From contig DJQB01000002.1 in the NCBI GenBank assembly GCA_002439875.1, forward strand, positions 62,001 through 126,000: 64,000 nucleotides of DNA. The letters run 5' to 3'. Source of the stretch: Bacteroidales bacterium UBA6397. Its GTDB lineage: Bacteria > Bacteroidota > Bacteroidia > Bacteroidales > UBA932. This document shows, one piece after another, positions 50,287 through 58,844 of this stretch. The notes under the pieces were generated by a model. It was not told where the DNA came from. It saw nothing but the letters and a program-made list of their open reading frames with translations, and ran no database searches. How positions within the stretch are numbered: the stretch's first letter is position 1; each line of letters opens with the position of its first letter. The position numbers and the translations under genes are program-made.

Positions 50287-51534
50287 ATGCTAAAACTTGA
50301 TTTTGTTCCGGTCAAGCCTTTCCCGGACTTCAAATGGAAATGGGCAAGTCTGCAATGTACAGAAGGAATCAACGATCCTGTTGTCCTTTTGGGCGTGCTC
50401 TCAAGAATGCGGAAACTTGAGAAAGAAGGTCGTGGCATAAAGTACAGTTCTCCGGATTTCGCAAAGGAGATGGAGGATTTATCCAACGACATAAAGGGTG
50501 CGGTTGATGTCAAATTGTCATCAAGGACAGGAGAGAGAAACTTGATAAGGAATTCAGGCCAATATTGGAAGGCTGTAGGATTGATTCCTGCCAATGGTAA
50601 TCATTCTGGATTGATTGAACTTACGGATTTCGGAAGAAAGGTTGCCGACCATGACATTTCCCAGTCTGAATTTGCGGTAAAGGTGATACAGTCCTTGACA
50701 TTGCCGAATCCGGCTATCCAGAAACCGGAGGAGTGTCGGTTGTGGAATGATAATGGTTTGAATTTCCACCCGTTGGCACTACTGTTGAGAATCCTGTTGG
50801 ATTTGTACGATTATGATCATTCACAAGCATATCTGACGAATGAAGAGTTTCTGAGAATCGTCATCCCATTATCCGGGTGTAGGGCGGAGCTTCAGGATTA
50901 CCACAATTTCGTTCTACAATTCCGCGCGCATCGGATTATGTTGGAGAATTGGCCTGATTGCACACCGAAAGACAACGATCAGCGGTTTGCCAGAGAGTAT
51001 TTTCTGTTCCTTTCCAATTATGGTTATGTGAATATCGAGGGAGAATCCAGATCGGAAGAGATATATTATGTCAATCAACTTATAATTGATGAGATCAGGG
51101 CTGTGGTTTCGAAATCCTCTTTCGCTCCCATATCTGATTCGGGAATTAACGACATAGCGTCTGAGATGGAGAGGAAAAGGGTATCTTACAGTGTGTCACG
51201 ACCTAGACAGGCAGCATTTAGGAAAGTCGTTTTGGAATCTTGTAAAAGGTGTATCATCACAAACGTTACTATGCCCGAAATTCTTGAGGCGGCTCATATT
51301 AAACCATATAAATATAAAGGCGAGGATACGGTGGCGAACGGGATTGCGATGCGTGTGGATATTCATACGCTCTTTGACACCGGACATTTGAGAATAAGTC
51401 CAGAGGGAGACGTGGAGTTGTCCGGCAGGGCGAGGTTGGATTATGGTGCCTCTATTCCTCCAAGGATAGTCATTCCGGAGTTCACGGATAAGGAAAATAT
51501 CAGGTGGCGATGGGATAACTACAATGGAATCTGA
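50287..51534 (+). CDS. HNH restriction endonuclease
   Basis: The 415-residue protein has a C-terminal HNH nuclease module. Its features are SCKRCIITNV (Cys319 and Cys322), EAAHIKPY (His337), VANGIAMRVDIHTLFDTGHL (Asn351, Asp358 and His360) and a closing strand. The N-terminal 300 residues are probably the DNA-recognition part; FTDFGRK-like helical segments are visible but no named domain is. Its place 3 bp after two C5 methyltransferases makes it the restriction partner of a complete Type II system. The cleavage site is not predictable from sequence alone. Codon use is more AT-rich than the genome around it. Confidence 0.88.
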   Translation: MLKLDFVPVKPFPDFKWKWASLQCTEGINDPVVLLGVLSRMRKLEKEGRGIKYSSPDFAKEMEDLSNDIKGAVDVKLSSRTGERNLIRNSGQYWKAVGLIPANGNHSGLIELTDFGRKVADHDISQSEFAVKVIQSLTLPNPAIQKPEECRLWNDNGLNFHPLALLLRILLDLYDYDHSQAYLTNEEFLRIVIPLSGCRAELQDYHNFVLQFRAHRIMLENWPDCTPKDNDQRFAREYFLFLSNYGYVNIEGESRSEEIYYVNQLIIDEIRAVVSKSSFAPISDSGINDIASEMERKRVSYSVSRPRQAAFRKVVLESCKRCIITNVTMPEILEAAHIKPYKYKGEDTVANGIAMRVDIHTLFDTGHLRISPEGDVELSGRARLDYGASIPPRIVIPEFTDKENIRWRWDNYNGI

Positions 51535-51556
51535 TTCAAAATTGAAATTAATTTGC

Positions 51557-51564
51557 TAAATTTG
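51557..51564 (+). promoter_or_regulatory. -7 promoter element of the transporter/ROK operon
   Basis: TAAATTTG matches TAnnTTTG, 47 bases before the MFS start codon. No -33 TTTG is seen at 19-21 bases. Confidence 0.5.
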
Positions 51565-51611
51565 TGGAATATGCCACGAAATTATTTTCGATAACATAAA
51601 ACATCTTACAA

Positions 51612-52901
51612 ATGGAAAAAAAACAACAACAAGGTAACATTTTCGCTATTGTGATAATGTTCTTCCTGTTTGCGATGATCTCCTTTGTGACTGGATTCCA
51701 GAATCCGTTCGGAGTCATCGTGAAGCAGCAGTTTGCGGCATCGAACTTTATGTCTCAGCTGGGTAATGCGGCCAACTTCATCGCCTATGCTTTCATGGGT
51801 CTGCCTGCCGGTATGATCCTGTCCAAGAAAGGCTACAAGTTCACCGCCCTCGCGGCAGTGACAGTAGGATTCATCGGAGTCGGCATCACATTCCTTTCAG
51901 GAATCGCCGGCAGTTTCGCTGTCTATCTTCTCGGTGCATTCGTTTCCGGTTTCTCAATGTGCATGCTCAACACGGTTGTCAACCCTATGCTCAACACCCT
52001 TGGCGGTGGCGGCAACAGAGGCAACCAGCTCATTCAGTGGGGAGGCTCTTGCAATTCGCTGAGCGCCACTATCGTGCCGGTTCTTGTAGGATACCTCATC
52101 GGTGACGTGGCCAATGACACTCAGATCTCTGACGCGAACCCGGCGCTTTTCATTGCCATGGGTATCTTCGCGCTTGCGTTTCTCATCATCGCCGTGTCTA
52201 AGATTCCTGAGCCAGAACACGAGGCTACGGCCGTATCCGGTGACTCCAGCAAGCTCACCCTCAGTGAGAATGTCAAAGGCGCTCTGTCGTTCAGACACTT
52301 CGTTCTTGGAATCATCGCGATCTTCCTGTATGTCGGAGTCGAGGTCGGAATCCCTAATTTCGTCAATCTGTATATGACAATGACTCCGGAGCTTGGCATC
52401 AGCGCCGCGGTGGCCGGAACAATCGTAGGAATGTACTGGTTCCTGATGCTCGTGGGCCGTCTTGTAGGTGCTTCCGTGGGCGGCAAAGTCTCCAGCCGCG
52501 CCATGGTTGCTTTTGTCGGAACTGTCGCTATCGTATTCCTTCTCCTAGGAATGATACTTGGCGACACGACAACCGTCAAGTTCCCTGCCATCACCTCTCA
52601 GCTTTCGTTCTCCCTTGCTGAGATTCCAATCGGTGTGATGTTCTTCATCCTCTGTGGTCTCTGCACATCTGTCATGTGGGGCGCGATCTTCAACCTCGCT
52701 GTTGAGGGACTTGGCAAATACACCTCAATCGCTTCCGGTCTGTTCATGGTGATGGTTTGCGGTGGAGGAATCCTGCCTCTCATCCAGGGCGCTGTCGCTG
52801 ATTTCTCAGGCTACCTGATGAGCTATGTTGTTGTCATCATCGCTGTTGCCTATATCCTTTGGTATGCCCTCTTCGGCTCCAAGGTAAAAAAGACCGCTTA
52901 A
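51612..52901 (+). CDS. MFS sugar transporter, FucP/GluP-like family
   Basis: The 429-residue protein has about 12 membrane helices and the FHS-family features of the L-fucose and glucose/galactose permeases: FVTGFQNPFGVIVKQQF in helix 1, GLPAGMILSKKGYKFT after helix 2, and NTVVNPMLNTLGGGGNRGNQLIQWGGSCNSLSA around helix 4. Members import monosaccharides with protons. The ROK kinase gene follows 54 bp later, so the sugar is probably phosphorylated on entry. The breakdown genes for it may be the minus-strand PHP/aldolase operon on the other side of the restriction system. Confidence 0.9.
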   Translation: MEKKQQQGNIFAIVIMFFLFAMISFVTGFQNPFGVIVKQQFAASNFMSQLGNAANFIAYAFMGLPAGMILSKKGYKFTALAAVTVGFIGVGITFLSGIAGSFAVYLLGAFVSGFSMCMLNTVVNPMLNTLGGGGNRGNQLIQWGGSCNSLSATIVPVLVGYLIGDVANDTQISDANPALFIAMGIFALAFLIIAVSKIPEPEHEATAVSGDSSKLTLSENVKGALSFRHFVLGIIAIFLYVGVEVGIPNFVNLYMTMTPELGISAAVAGTIVGMYWFLMLVGRLVGASVGGKVSSRAMVAFVGTVAIVFLLLGMILGDTTTVKFPAITSQLSFSLAEIPIGVMFFILCGLCTSVMWGAIFNLAVEGLGKYTSIASGLFMVMVCGGGILPLIQGAVADFSGYLMSYVVVIIAVAYILWYALFGSKVKKTA

Positions 52902-52911
52902 TTGATAATAT

Positions 52912-52939
52912 GTCCCGGTAAAACATTATTTACCGGGAC
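52912..52939 (+). terminator. Hairpin between transporter and ROK kinase genes
   Basis: GTCCCGGTAAA (52912-52922) pairs exactly with TTTACCGGGAC (52929-52939) around a 6-base loop. There is no T-run after it, and the ROK gene starts 16 bases later, so it is more likely an attenuator or mRNA-processing site than a full terminator. Confidence 0.55.
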
Positions 52940-52955
52940 TAATCATAAAAATATT

Positions 52956-53915
52956 ATGGAACAGACTTTAGTAATAGGAATAGATGTTGGTGGACAGACC
53001 ACCAAATGCGGTGTGGTTGACGCGCGTGGAACTGTGCTGGCTCAGACCGTGATCCGTTCGGATAATTTCACTGAAGTGGAGCCTTACATCGAGGAATTGG
53101 CCGCAGCCTTGAAGAAGATCATCTCTGATGCCAATGCAGAAGGCCAAATCCGTGGAATTGGAGTCGGAGCGCCTAACGCCAACTACTACACCGGAGAGGT
53201 GGAGAATGCCGTGAACCTTTCTTGGGGTAGGGCGGGTGCCATACCTTTCGCTGCAATGCTCTCCGAGGCGATGGGCGGAATCCCTGTGACCCTCACCAAT
53301 GATGCCAACGCTGCCGCGATGGGTGAAATGACCTACGGTGCCGCAAGAGGAATGAAAAATTTCATTATGATCACCCTTGGCACCGGTGTAGGAAGCGGAA
53401 TCGTCATCAACGGTGAGATGGTCTATGGCCACGACGGATTCGCCGGCGAGCTTGGTCACACCACGATAGTTCGTCACAATGGACGTCACTGCAACTGCGG
53501 CCGGAACGGTTGCCTTGAGACCTACTGCTCAGCGATCGGAGTCGCCAGAACCGCCCGCGAGTGGCTGGACATGAGCAATGAGCCATCATCTCTCCGCAGC
53601 CTTGACAACATCACCTCGAAGGATGTCTACGAGGCCGCAAAGGAAGGCGACGCCCTTGCAATCAAGATCTTTGAATATACCGGAACTCTCCTCGGAGAGG
53701 CTTTCGCCGACTTCATCGCGTTCTCCGCACCTGAAGCCATCGTCCTCTTCGGTGGTCTCGCAAGAAGCAAAGAGTTCCTCACCGAGCCGATTCTCCGTTC
53801 GATGAACGACAATGTTCTCTCTCTCTGGAAGAACAAGGTCCAACTCGTCTATTCCCAGCTTAAGGAGTCCGACGCTGCCATTCTCGGCGCCTCCGCCCTC
53901 GCCTGGGAACGGTAG
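52956..53915 (+). CDS. ROK family sugar kinase
   Basis: I chose ATG 52956 (MEQTLVIGIDVGGQTTKCGVV); the upstream frame runs through the hairpin. The 319-residue protein has the phosphate-binding DVGGQTTK (10-17), the catalytic TNDANAA (Asp116), LGTGVGSGIV and the ROK zinc site with His168 (GELGHTT) and CNCGRNGCLE (Cys179, Cys181, Cys186). There is no N-terminal helix-turn-helix, so it is a kinase and not a repressor. It most likely phosphorylates the sugar brought in by the FucP-like transporter. Glucose or N-acetyl-sugars are common substrates, but the actual one is unknown. A good terminator follows. Confidence 0.93.
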   Translation: MEQTLVIGIDVGGQTTKCGVVDARGTVLAQTVIRSDNFTEVEPYIEELAAALKKIISDANAEGQIRGIGVGAPNANYYTGEVENAVNLSWGRAGAIPFAAMLSEAMGGIPVTLTNDANAAAMGEMTYGAARGMKNFIMITLGTGVGSGIVINGEMVYGHDGFAGELGHTTIVRHNGRHCNCGRNGCLETYCSAIGVARTAREWLDMSNEPSSLRSLDNITSKDVYEAAKEGDALAIKIFEYTGTLLGEAFADFIAFSAPEAIVLFGGLARSKEFLTEPILRSMNDNVLSLWKNKVQLVYSQLKESDAAILGASALAWER

Positions 53916-53953
53916 ATGCCGTGGAGCGCAAGCTCTTGTAAATGAATATGCTA

Positions 53954-53996
53954 ACGCACCCTCCTCCAGCCCGTATCGGGTAGAAGGAGGGTGCGT
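53954..53996 (+). terminator. Terminator after the ROK kinase
   Basis: ACGCACCCTCCT (53954-53965) pairs exactly with AGGAGGGTGCGT (53985-53996), followed by CTTTTTG. Confidence 0.85.
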
Positions 53997-54068
53997 CTTT
54001 TTGTTATGGGTTCAGTCACATATACTCTACACATAACCGTGTTTTTTTATCATTCGTGTTATTTTTGC

Positions 54069-54104
54069 TATCTTTGTAACCGCAGTTACTGTAACCGTGG
54101 TTGC
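54069..54104 (+). promoter_or_regulatory. -7 box with tandem dyad operator for the DUF234 ATPase gene
   Basis: TATCTTTG (54069-54076) is a full -7 match. It runs into two tandem dyads with a 15-bp step, GTAACCGCAGTTAC (54076-54089) and GTAACCGTGGTTGC (54091-54104), exactly where transcription would start. A bound repressor there would block the promoter. Poly-T at 54042-54048 takes the place of the -33 box. Confidence 0.6.
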
Positions 54105-54120
54105 GTTAATTATAGATGGT

Positions 54121-55446
54121 ATGAAATTTTATGATAGAGAGGCTGAAATAGAGGCCTTGCGAAAATATGAGAGAATGTCTGCACAGAATGCGCAGATGAT
54201 AGTGGTCACTGGGCGCAGACGCATCGGAAAGACCACTCTTATGAAAAAGGCTTTCAATAAGATTCCGTTCTTGTATTTCTTTGTGGGCAAGAAAAGCGAG
54301 GCCTTGCTCTGCGAGGAACTTGCTGATATTGTCCGTGATGTGTTGGGGGAGGATTTGGGCGACTTTGCTTCATTCAAAAGGCTTTTTTCAGCGATTATGG
54401 GGATATCCAAACGTCGGAATTTCACATTAGTTCTGGATGAGTTTCAGAATCTGAAGTATGCAAACAATGCTATATTCTCTGATTTTCAGGATGTGTGGGA
54501 CAGTAACAAGCAGTACAGCAGGATAAATCTTGTTATATGCGGCTCCATATATTCAAAGATGAAAAAGATTTTTGATGACAAGGATGAGCCGCTTTATGGC
54601 AGAGCCACTGCGCGTTTCAAGATAAAGCCGTTTTCTATTGGCACGATTAAGGAGATTTTGAGAGACTATAATCCTGATTACACACCGGATGACCTGCTAT
54701 GTTTGTATATGATTACCGGTGGAGTCGCTAAATATGTGGAACTGCTGATGGATCAGAATGCTGTCTCAAAAGAGAGCATGATCAATGCAACGGTGTCTTT
54801 AGGTTCATATTTTATTGATGAGGGTAGGGAACTGTTCTCAGATGAGTTCGGTAAGGATTATGGGAACTATTTCTCCATACTTGCTGCTATTGCTCAAGGA
54901 CATACATCCCGTGGTGACATAAAAAGTTATGTGGGTTTTGAGACCGGAGGCTATCTGGACAGATTGGAGGTGGATTATAACATTGTGTCTAAGCGTAAAC
55001 CTTACCAGGCGGGGGACAACACGCGCAATGTAAGGTATTGCATCTCAGATAATTTTCTGATGTTTTGGTTCAGATTCATCTATAAATATAGAAGTGCTGT
55101 TGAGATAGGCAACATGGATTTTATCCGTGAAAAGATACTCGCTGATTATGAGACCTTCTCCGGCTTTTGCCTGGAACGTTATTTCCGTCAGAAATATATG
55201 GAGATAGGGCAGTATAATGTCGTGACAAATTACTGGGAGTCAGGAAGGAATGGCGCGGTTGGTGAGAACAATGAGATAGATTTGGTCGCGGTTGATGAAA
55301 ATGAGAAACATATAGTGATCGGTGAATGCAAGCGTAATCCGGAGAAAATCAACATTTCTATCCTGAAAGATAAGGCCAGATCAATAGCCTCTCGTCACAA
55401 GAATTGGCTGATTGAATATTCCACCCTTTCCCTGCGTGATATGTGA
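54121..55446 (+). CDS. AAA-type ATP-binding protein with DUF234 nuclease-like C-terminus
   Basis: I chose ATG 54121 (MKFYDREAEIEALRKYE), as the GTG start upstream lies in the operator. The 441-residue protein has a Walker A motif GRRRIGKT (31-38), a Walker B motif LVLDEFQN (103-110) and a C-terminal DUF234 part with NEIDLVAVDENEKHIVIGECK (about 395-415), which has the D...ExK pattern of PD-(D/E)XK nucleases. It resembles the archaeal-type ATPases that are common single genes in Bacteroidota; the function is unknown, possibly defence or toxin-like. Two tandem dyads just after its -7 box suggest tight repression, perhaps by the protein itself or by a small regulator elsewhere. Confidence 0.9.
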   Translation: MKFYDREAEIEALRKYERMSAQNAQMIVVTGRRRIGKTTLMKKAFNKIPFLYFFVGKKSEALLCEELADIVRDVLGEDLGDFASFKRLFSAIMGISKRRNFTLVLDEFQNLKYANNAIFSDFQDVWDSNKQYSRINLVICGSIYSKMKKIFDDKDEPLYGRATARFKIKPFSIGTIKEILRDYNPDYTPDDLLCLYMITGGVAKYVELLMDQNAVSKESMINATVSLGSYFIDEGRELFSDEFGKDYGNYFSILAAIAQGHTSRGDIKSYVGFETGGYLDRLEVDYNIVSKRKPYQAGDNTRNVRYCISDNFLMFWFRFIYKYRSAVEIGNMDFIREKILADYETFSGFCLERYFRQKYMEIGQYNVVTNYWESGRNGAVGENNEIDLVAVDENEKHIVIGECKRNPEKINISILKDKARSIASRHKNWLIEYSTLSLRDM

Positions 55447-55535
55447 TTGATTTGTAGTGAACGTGACTGATTATAAGATTGCAAATGAAGAGGAGGGCGT
55501 GATTTATAAATTATTAATAATGAATATTCTATCTG

Positions 55536-55568
55536 CTTGCCTTAGGACGATCTGTACCTAAGGCGAAG
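55536..55568. terminator. Hairpin downstream of the DUF234 ATPase and of uvrA
   Basis: CTTGCCTTAGG (55536-55546) pairs with CCTAAGGCGAAG (55557-55568) with one bulged base. It lies between convergent genes and lacks a T-run. The rest of 55447-55709 holds nothing I recognise. Confidence 0.5.
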
Positions 55569-55709
55569 TGTTAACTATATGGAAATAAGTACGTTGCTTG
55601 TCACTATTATATGAATGACCAGAGAGAAAGACCTATGTGTAAGACAATGCAATGTCGCGAATCCAAGCCTTTCAATGCGAACTGTACAGCGTCGGAAACT
55701 ACACTTTTC

Positions 55710-58532
55710 CTAGCCGAGGATCTCCTTGAGGAACGGGCCGGTGACGGAGGCGGGGTCCCGGGCGAGGGCTTCGGGGGTGCCTTGGGCGACGATCCGGCCA
55801 CCTCTGCGACCACCGTCAGGGCCGAGGTCGAAAAGGTAATCGACACTTTTCAGGACATCCAGATTGTGCTCGATGATGATTACCGTGTTGCCTTGATCGA
55901 CAAGCTGTTGCAGGACGTTGAGCAGCACTTTGATGTCCTCGAAATGGAGGCCGGTAGTCGGCTCGTCCAGGATGTACAGGGTGTTGCCGGTGGCCTTGCG
56001 GAACAGCTCGGCGGCCAGTTTCATACGCTGGCTCTCACCTCCGGAAAGTGTCACGGCTGACTGTCCGAGATGAACGTAGCCGAGGCCGACATCGACAAGC
56101 GCCTTCAGTTTCTGTGCGATCGCAGGTATCGGCCTAAAGAACTCGTATGCCTCGCTGATGGGCATCTCAAGCACATCGTTGATGCTCTTGCCCTTATAAT
56201 GCACGGCAAGCGTGTCCTCCTTGTATCTCTTTCCCCTGCACTCATCGCAGAGCACATTGACAGACGGCAGGAAGTTCATCTCGATGACCTTGATTCCGGC
56301 CCCCTTGCAGGTCTCGCAGCGGCCACCGGCCACGTTGAACGAGAACCGCCCGGCCTTGAATCCGCGGACCTTTGCGTCAGGAGTGTCGGCGAACAGGTTG
56401 CGGATGTCGTTGAACACGCCGGTGAATGTCGCAGGGTTGGATCTCGGCGAACGTCCGATCGGACTCTGGTCGATCTCGATCAGCTTGTCGATGTTCTCGA
56501 CACCCTCGATCGAATCGTAGGCCAAAGGACGCATCTTCGCCCTGTAGAACTTGTTCTTGAGAACCGGCATCAGAGTCTCGTTGATGAGCGTTGACTTTCC
56601 GCTTCCGCTGACTCCGCTGATTCCGATGAAGCATCCCAGCGGAAAGTTCACAGACACGTTCTTAAGGTTGTTCCCTCTCGCTCCATTGATGCTCAAGAAC
56701 TTGCCGCTTCCTGTGCGGCGTACGGACGGTACCGGAATGGAATCCTTCCCCTGAAGGTAATCCAGAGTCTTTGACTTTCCGAATATGCAGTGCCTTGCGG
56801 TCTCCTTGTCCAGCGATGCCGGAACCTTTCCATTTTCCGGTGAATATTCCATCAGAGCCTTCAGAGAAGCGTTCAGGCATATTCTTCCGCCTTTTTCGCC
56901 CGCTCCCGGACCCACGTCCACAAGCCAGTCGGCGTTCATCATCGTCTCGTAGTCGTGCTCCACGACCATCACGGAGTTACCCTCGTCCCTTAACTCCTTC
57001 AACGAATTGATCAGCTTGCGGTTGTCTCTCTGGTGCAGTCCGATGGACGGCTCGTCCAGAATGTAGAGCACGTTGACGAGCTTGGAGCCGATTTGGGTGG
57101 CGAGCCTGATTCTTTGGCCCTCACCTCCGGAAAGCGAAGCCGTAGGGCGGTCAAGTGACAGATAGTCAAGGCCTACGTCGAGCATGAACTGAACCCTTTC
57201 GTTTAGTTCCTTGAGGATGTCACGGGCTATGTTGTTCTCTCTCTGGTTTAATTTCCCCGGCAGGGAAGCGAACCAGGCTTTGAGTTCGGTCATCTCCATC
57301 GCGGCCACCTCTGCGATGGTCTTTCCGTCAATCTTGAAGCATAAGGCGTTTTCGTTCAGGCGCGTCCCGTGGCAGACAGGGCACACGATCTTGTCATCGA
57401 TGTCCTCCACAATTCCATCGAACGTCACCATCTCTGACAGATTCCCTTCCCCGACACGGAACAATTCGTCGCTTCCGAATATTATGTGGGATATCGCTTC
57501 GTCAGGAATCGAGTCGATGGGATCGTACAGGGAGAAGTTGTATTTCCGTGCGATGGAGCGGATCACGTCATATTTCTTGGTCTCGCGCATCTTCCCCAGC
57601 GGAACTATTCCACCGTCCGCTATCGAGACGGAACGGTCCGGGATAATCGTGTCCATATTCACATCCACTATCATTCCAAGTCCTTTGCAGTGAGGACAGT
57701 AGCCTTCGGGAGAGTTGAATGAGAAAGAGTGTGGCGCCGGCTCCTGCAAAGATATTCCCGAATCAGGATCGACAAGATGCTTGGAAAAATGACGGAGTTT
57801 GTCAGAGCCGGATTCCAGCAGGGCGACCGAGCCTTTGCCGAGGTTCAGCGCTGTCATCACGGAGTCCCGCACCCGCTTCCCGTCTCCCTCCGATGGCTTG
57901 AGCTTGTCCACAACCAGCTCGATGAAATGGCTCTTGTAGCGGTCCAGAGCCTCGACTTCGTTCAGCGGGAGGATATTCCCGTCCACCCTGACTTCGGTGT
58001 AGCCACGCTTGCGGAGCTGGTCGAACAGTTCCCGGTAGTGTCCCTTGCGGCCAACAACCAACGGAGAGAGCAGGTAGCACTTCTTCCCCTGATATTCATT
58101 CATTATGAGGTCCACGATCTGGGCATCCGTGTAGCGGACCATCTCTTTCCCCGTGACCGGTGAATATGCCCTTGAGGCCCTTGCGTAGAGGAGTCGGAGG
58201 AAGTCGAATATCTCTGTGATGGTCCCTACGGTCGATCGGGGGTTGTTCCCCGTTGTCTTCTGCTCGATCGCGATGATCGGACTCAGTCCCGTGATGCTCT
58301 CTACCTCAGGCTTTTCCAGCACTCCCATGAAGTGCTTGGCGTAGGTGGAGAGGGTGTCCATGTACCGCCTTTGCCCCTCGGCGTAGATCGTGTCGAACGC
58401 CAGCGAGGATTTCCCGCTGCCGCTAAGTCCCGTCACGACCACCAGTTCCCCTCTGGGAATATCCACGTTCACCCCCCTGAGGTTATGCGCCTCCGCCCCC
58501 CGGATCTCGATATATTCTTTCTTGCTCATCAT
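55710..58532 (-). CDS. uvrA: Excinuclease ABC subunit A
   Basis: I chose ATG 58532 (MMSKKEYIEIRGAEAHNLRGV; the next codon is also ATG), giving 940 residues, the usual UvrA length. The two ABC modules show Walker A GLSGSGKSSLAF and GVSGSGKSTLI, and signatures LSGGEGQRIRLATQIGS and LSGGESQRMKLAAEL. Zinc-binding pairs CPHCKGLG, CPVCHGTR, CETCKGAG and CDECRGKRY are present. UvrA recognises bulky DNA lesions and loads UvrB in nucleotide excision repair. It is a single gene, and its -7 box (58548-58555) is 16 bases before the start, so the leader is very short. Confidence 0.97.
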   Translation of the reverse strand: MMSKKEYIEIRGAEAHNLRGVNVDIPRGELVVVTGLSGSGKSSLAFDTIYAEGQRRYMDTLSTYAKHFMGVLEKPEVESITGLSPIIAIEQKTTGNNPRSTVGTITEIFDFLRLLYARASRAYSPVTGKEMVRYTDAQIVDLIMNEYQGKKCYLLSPLVVGRKGHYRELFDQLRKRGYTEVRVDGNILPLNEVEALDRYKSHFIELVVDKLKPSEGDGKRVRDSVMTALNLGKGSVALLESGSDKLRHFSKHLVDPDSGISLQEPAPHSFSFNSPEGYCPHCKGLGMIVDVNMDTIIPDRSVSIADGGIVPLGKMRETKKYDVIRSIARKYNFSLYDPIDSIPDEAISHIIFGSDELFRVGEGNLSEMVTFDGIVEDIDDKIVCPVCHGTRLNENALCFKIDGKTIAEVAAMEMTELKAWFASLPGKLNQRENNIARDILKELNERVQFMLDVGLDYLSLDRPTASLSGGEGQRIRLATQIGSKLVNVLYILDEPSIGLHQRDNRKLINSLKELRDEGNSVMVVEHDYETMMNADWLVDVGPGAGEKGGRICLNASLKALMEYSPENGKVPASLDKETARHCIFGKSKTLDYLQGKDSIPVPSVRRTGSGKFLSINGARGNNLKNVSVNFPLGCFIGISGVSGSGKSTLINETLMPVLKNKFYRAKMRPLAYDSIEGVENIDKLIEIDQSPIGRSPRSNPATFTGVFNDIRNLFADTPDAKVRGFKAGRFSFNVAGGRCETCKGAGIKVIEMNFLPSVNVLCDECRGKRYKEDTLAVHYKGKSINDVLEMPISEAYEFFRPIPAIAQKLKALVDVGLGYVHLGQSAVTLSGGESQRMKLAAELFRKATGNTLYILDEPTTGLHFEDIKVLLNVLQQLVDQGNTVIIIEHNLDVLKSVDYLFDLGPDGGRRGGRIVAQGTPEALARDPASVTGPFLKEILG

Positions 58533-58547
58533 TTCCGCTTTATTCCA

Positions 58548-58555
58548 CAAATTTA
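58548..58555 (-). promoter_or_regulatory. -7 promoter element of uvrA
   Basis: TAAATTTG on the minus strand ends 15 bases before the uvrA start codon; no proper -33 match is seen. Confidence 0.45.
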
Positions 58556-58566
58556 ACGAAAATATG

Positions 58567-58574
58567 TATCTTTG
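58567..58574 (+). promoter_or_regulatory. -7 promoter element upstream of the gene remnant and MBL gene
   Basis: TATCTTTG is a full TAnnTTTG match on the plus strand, 43 bases before the remnant's ATG and 270 bases before the MBL gene. Confidence 0.5.
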
Positions 58575-58617
58575 TTTCTAAACAAAGTTTTAAACTTCCT
58601 TTGTTGATTTGTGCTGT

Positions 58618-58841
58618 ATGAGGATGAAGGAAAACGCTAAACCAGGCATGTTTGGACAAAAACATTCCAGCAGGGATTACACAAAAGAGGCTAATTGGGA
58701 AAAGAATATATTCAATACAAGGATGAAGTGTTGTCTCCTTCAAAAAAGATAGAGCACGTGTCATACGATGATTATTGGTCCAGACACGGGGCTCAACTGG
58801 CTTTATTTGATCCGGACCGTAATAAACTTAAAAGGCATTAA
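58618..58841 (+). pseudogene. Remnant of a restriction endonuclease-like gene (HindVP family resemblance)
   Basis: One frame (58618-58752, 44 codons) reads AKPGMFGQKHSSRDYTKEANWEKNIFN, which closely resembles the N-terminal signature I recall for HindVP-family restriction enzymes (KPxLxGxKxSNRDFT...WGKNQFNSSFP). It then loses similarity and stops. A second frame (58695-58841) carries on with IEHVSYDDYWSRHGAQLALFDPDRNKLKRH up to a stop 3 bases before the MBL gene. A frameshift plus a large internal deletion would explain both parts. It is far shorter than a working enzyme (about 350 residues). The family match is from memory and needs a search; the second part is not assigned. Confidence 0.4.
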
Positions 58842-58844
58842 TTA

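Larger units (their letters stand above)
58533..58844. other. Promoter-containing region with a decayed gene remnant
   Basis: These 312 bases hold divergent -7 boxes (58548-58555 on the minus strand, TAAATTTG, for uvrA; 58567-58574 on the plus strand, TATCTTTG) and the broken coding remnant listed separately. Nothing else was seen. Confidence 0.5.

Noticed and set aside
55611..56060. Plus-strand open frame overlapping the 3' end of uvrA
   Set aside because: Most of it is antisense to conserved UvrA sequence and the translation is low-complexity.
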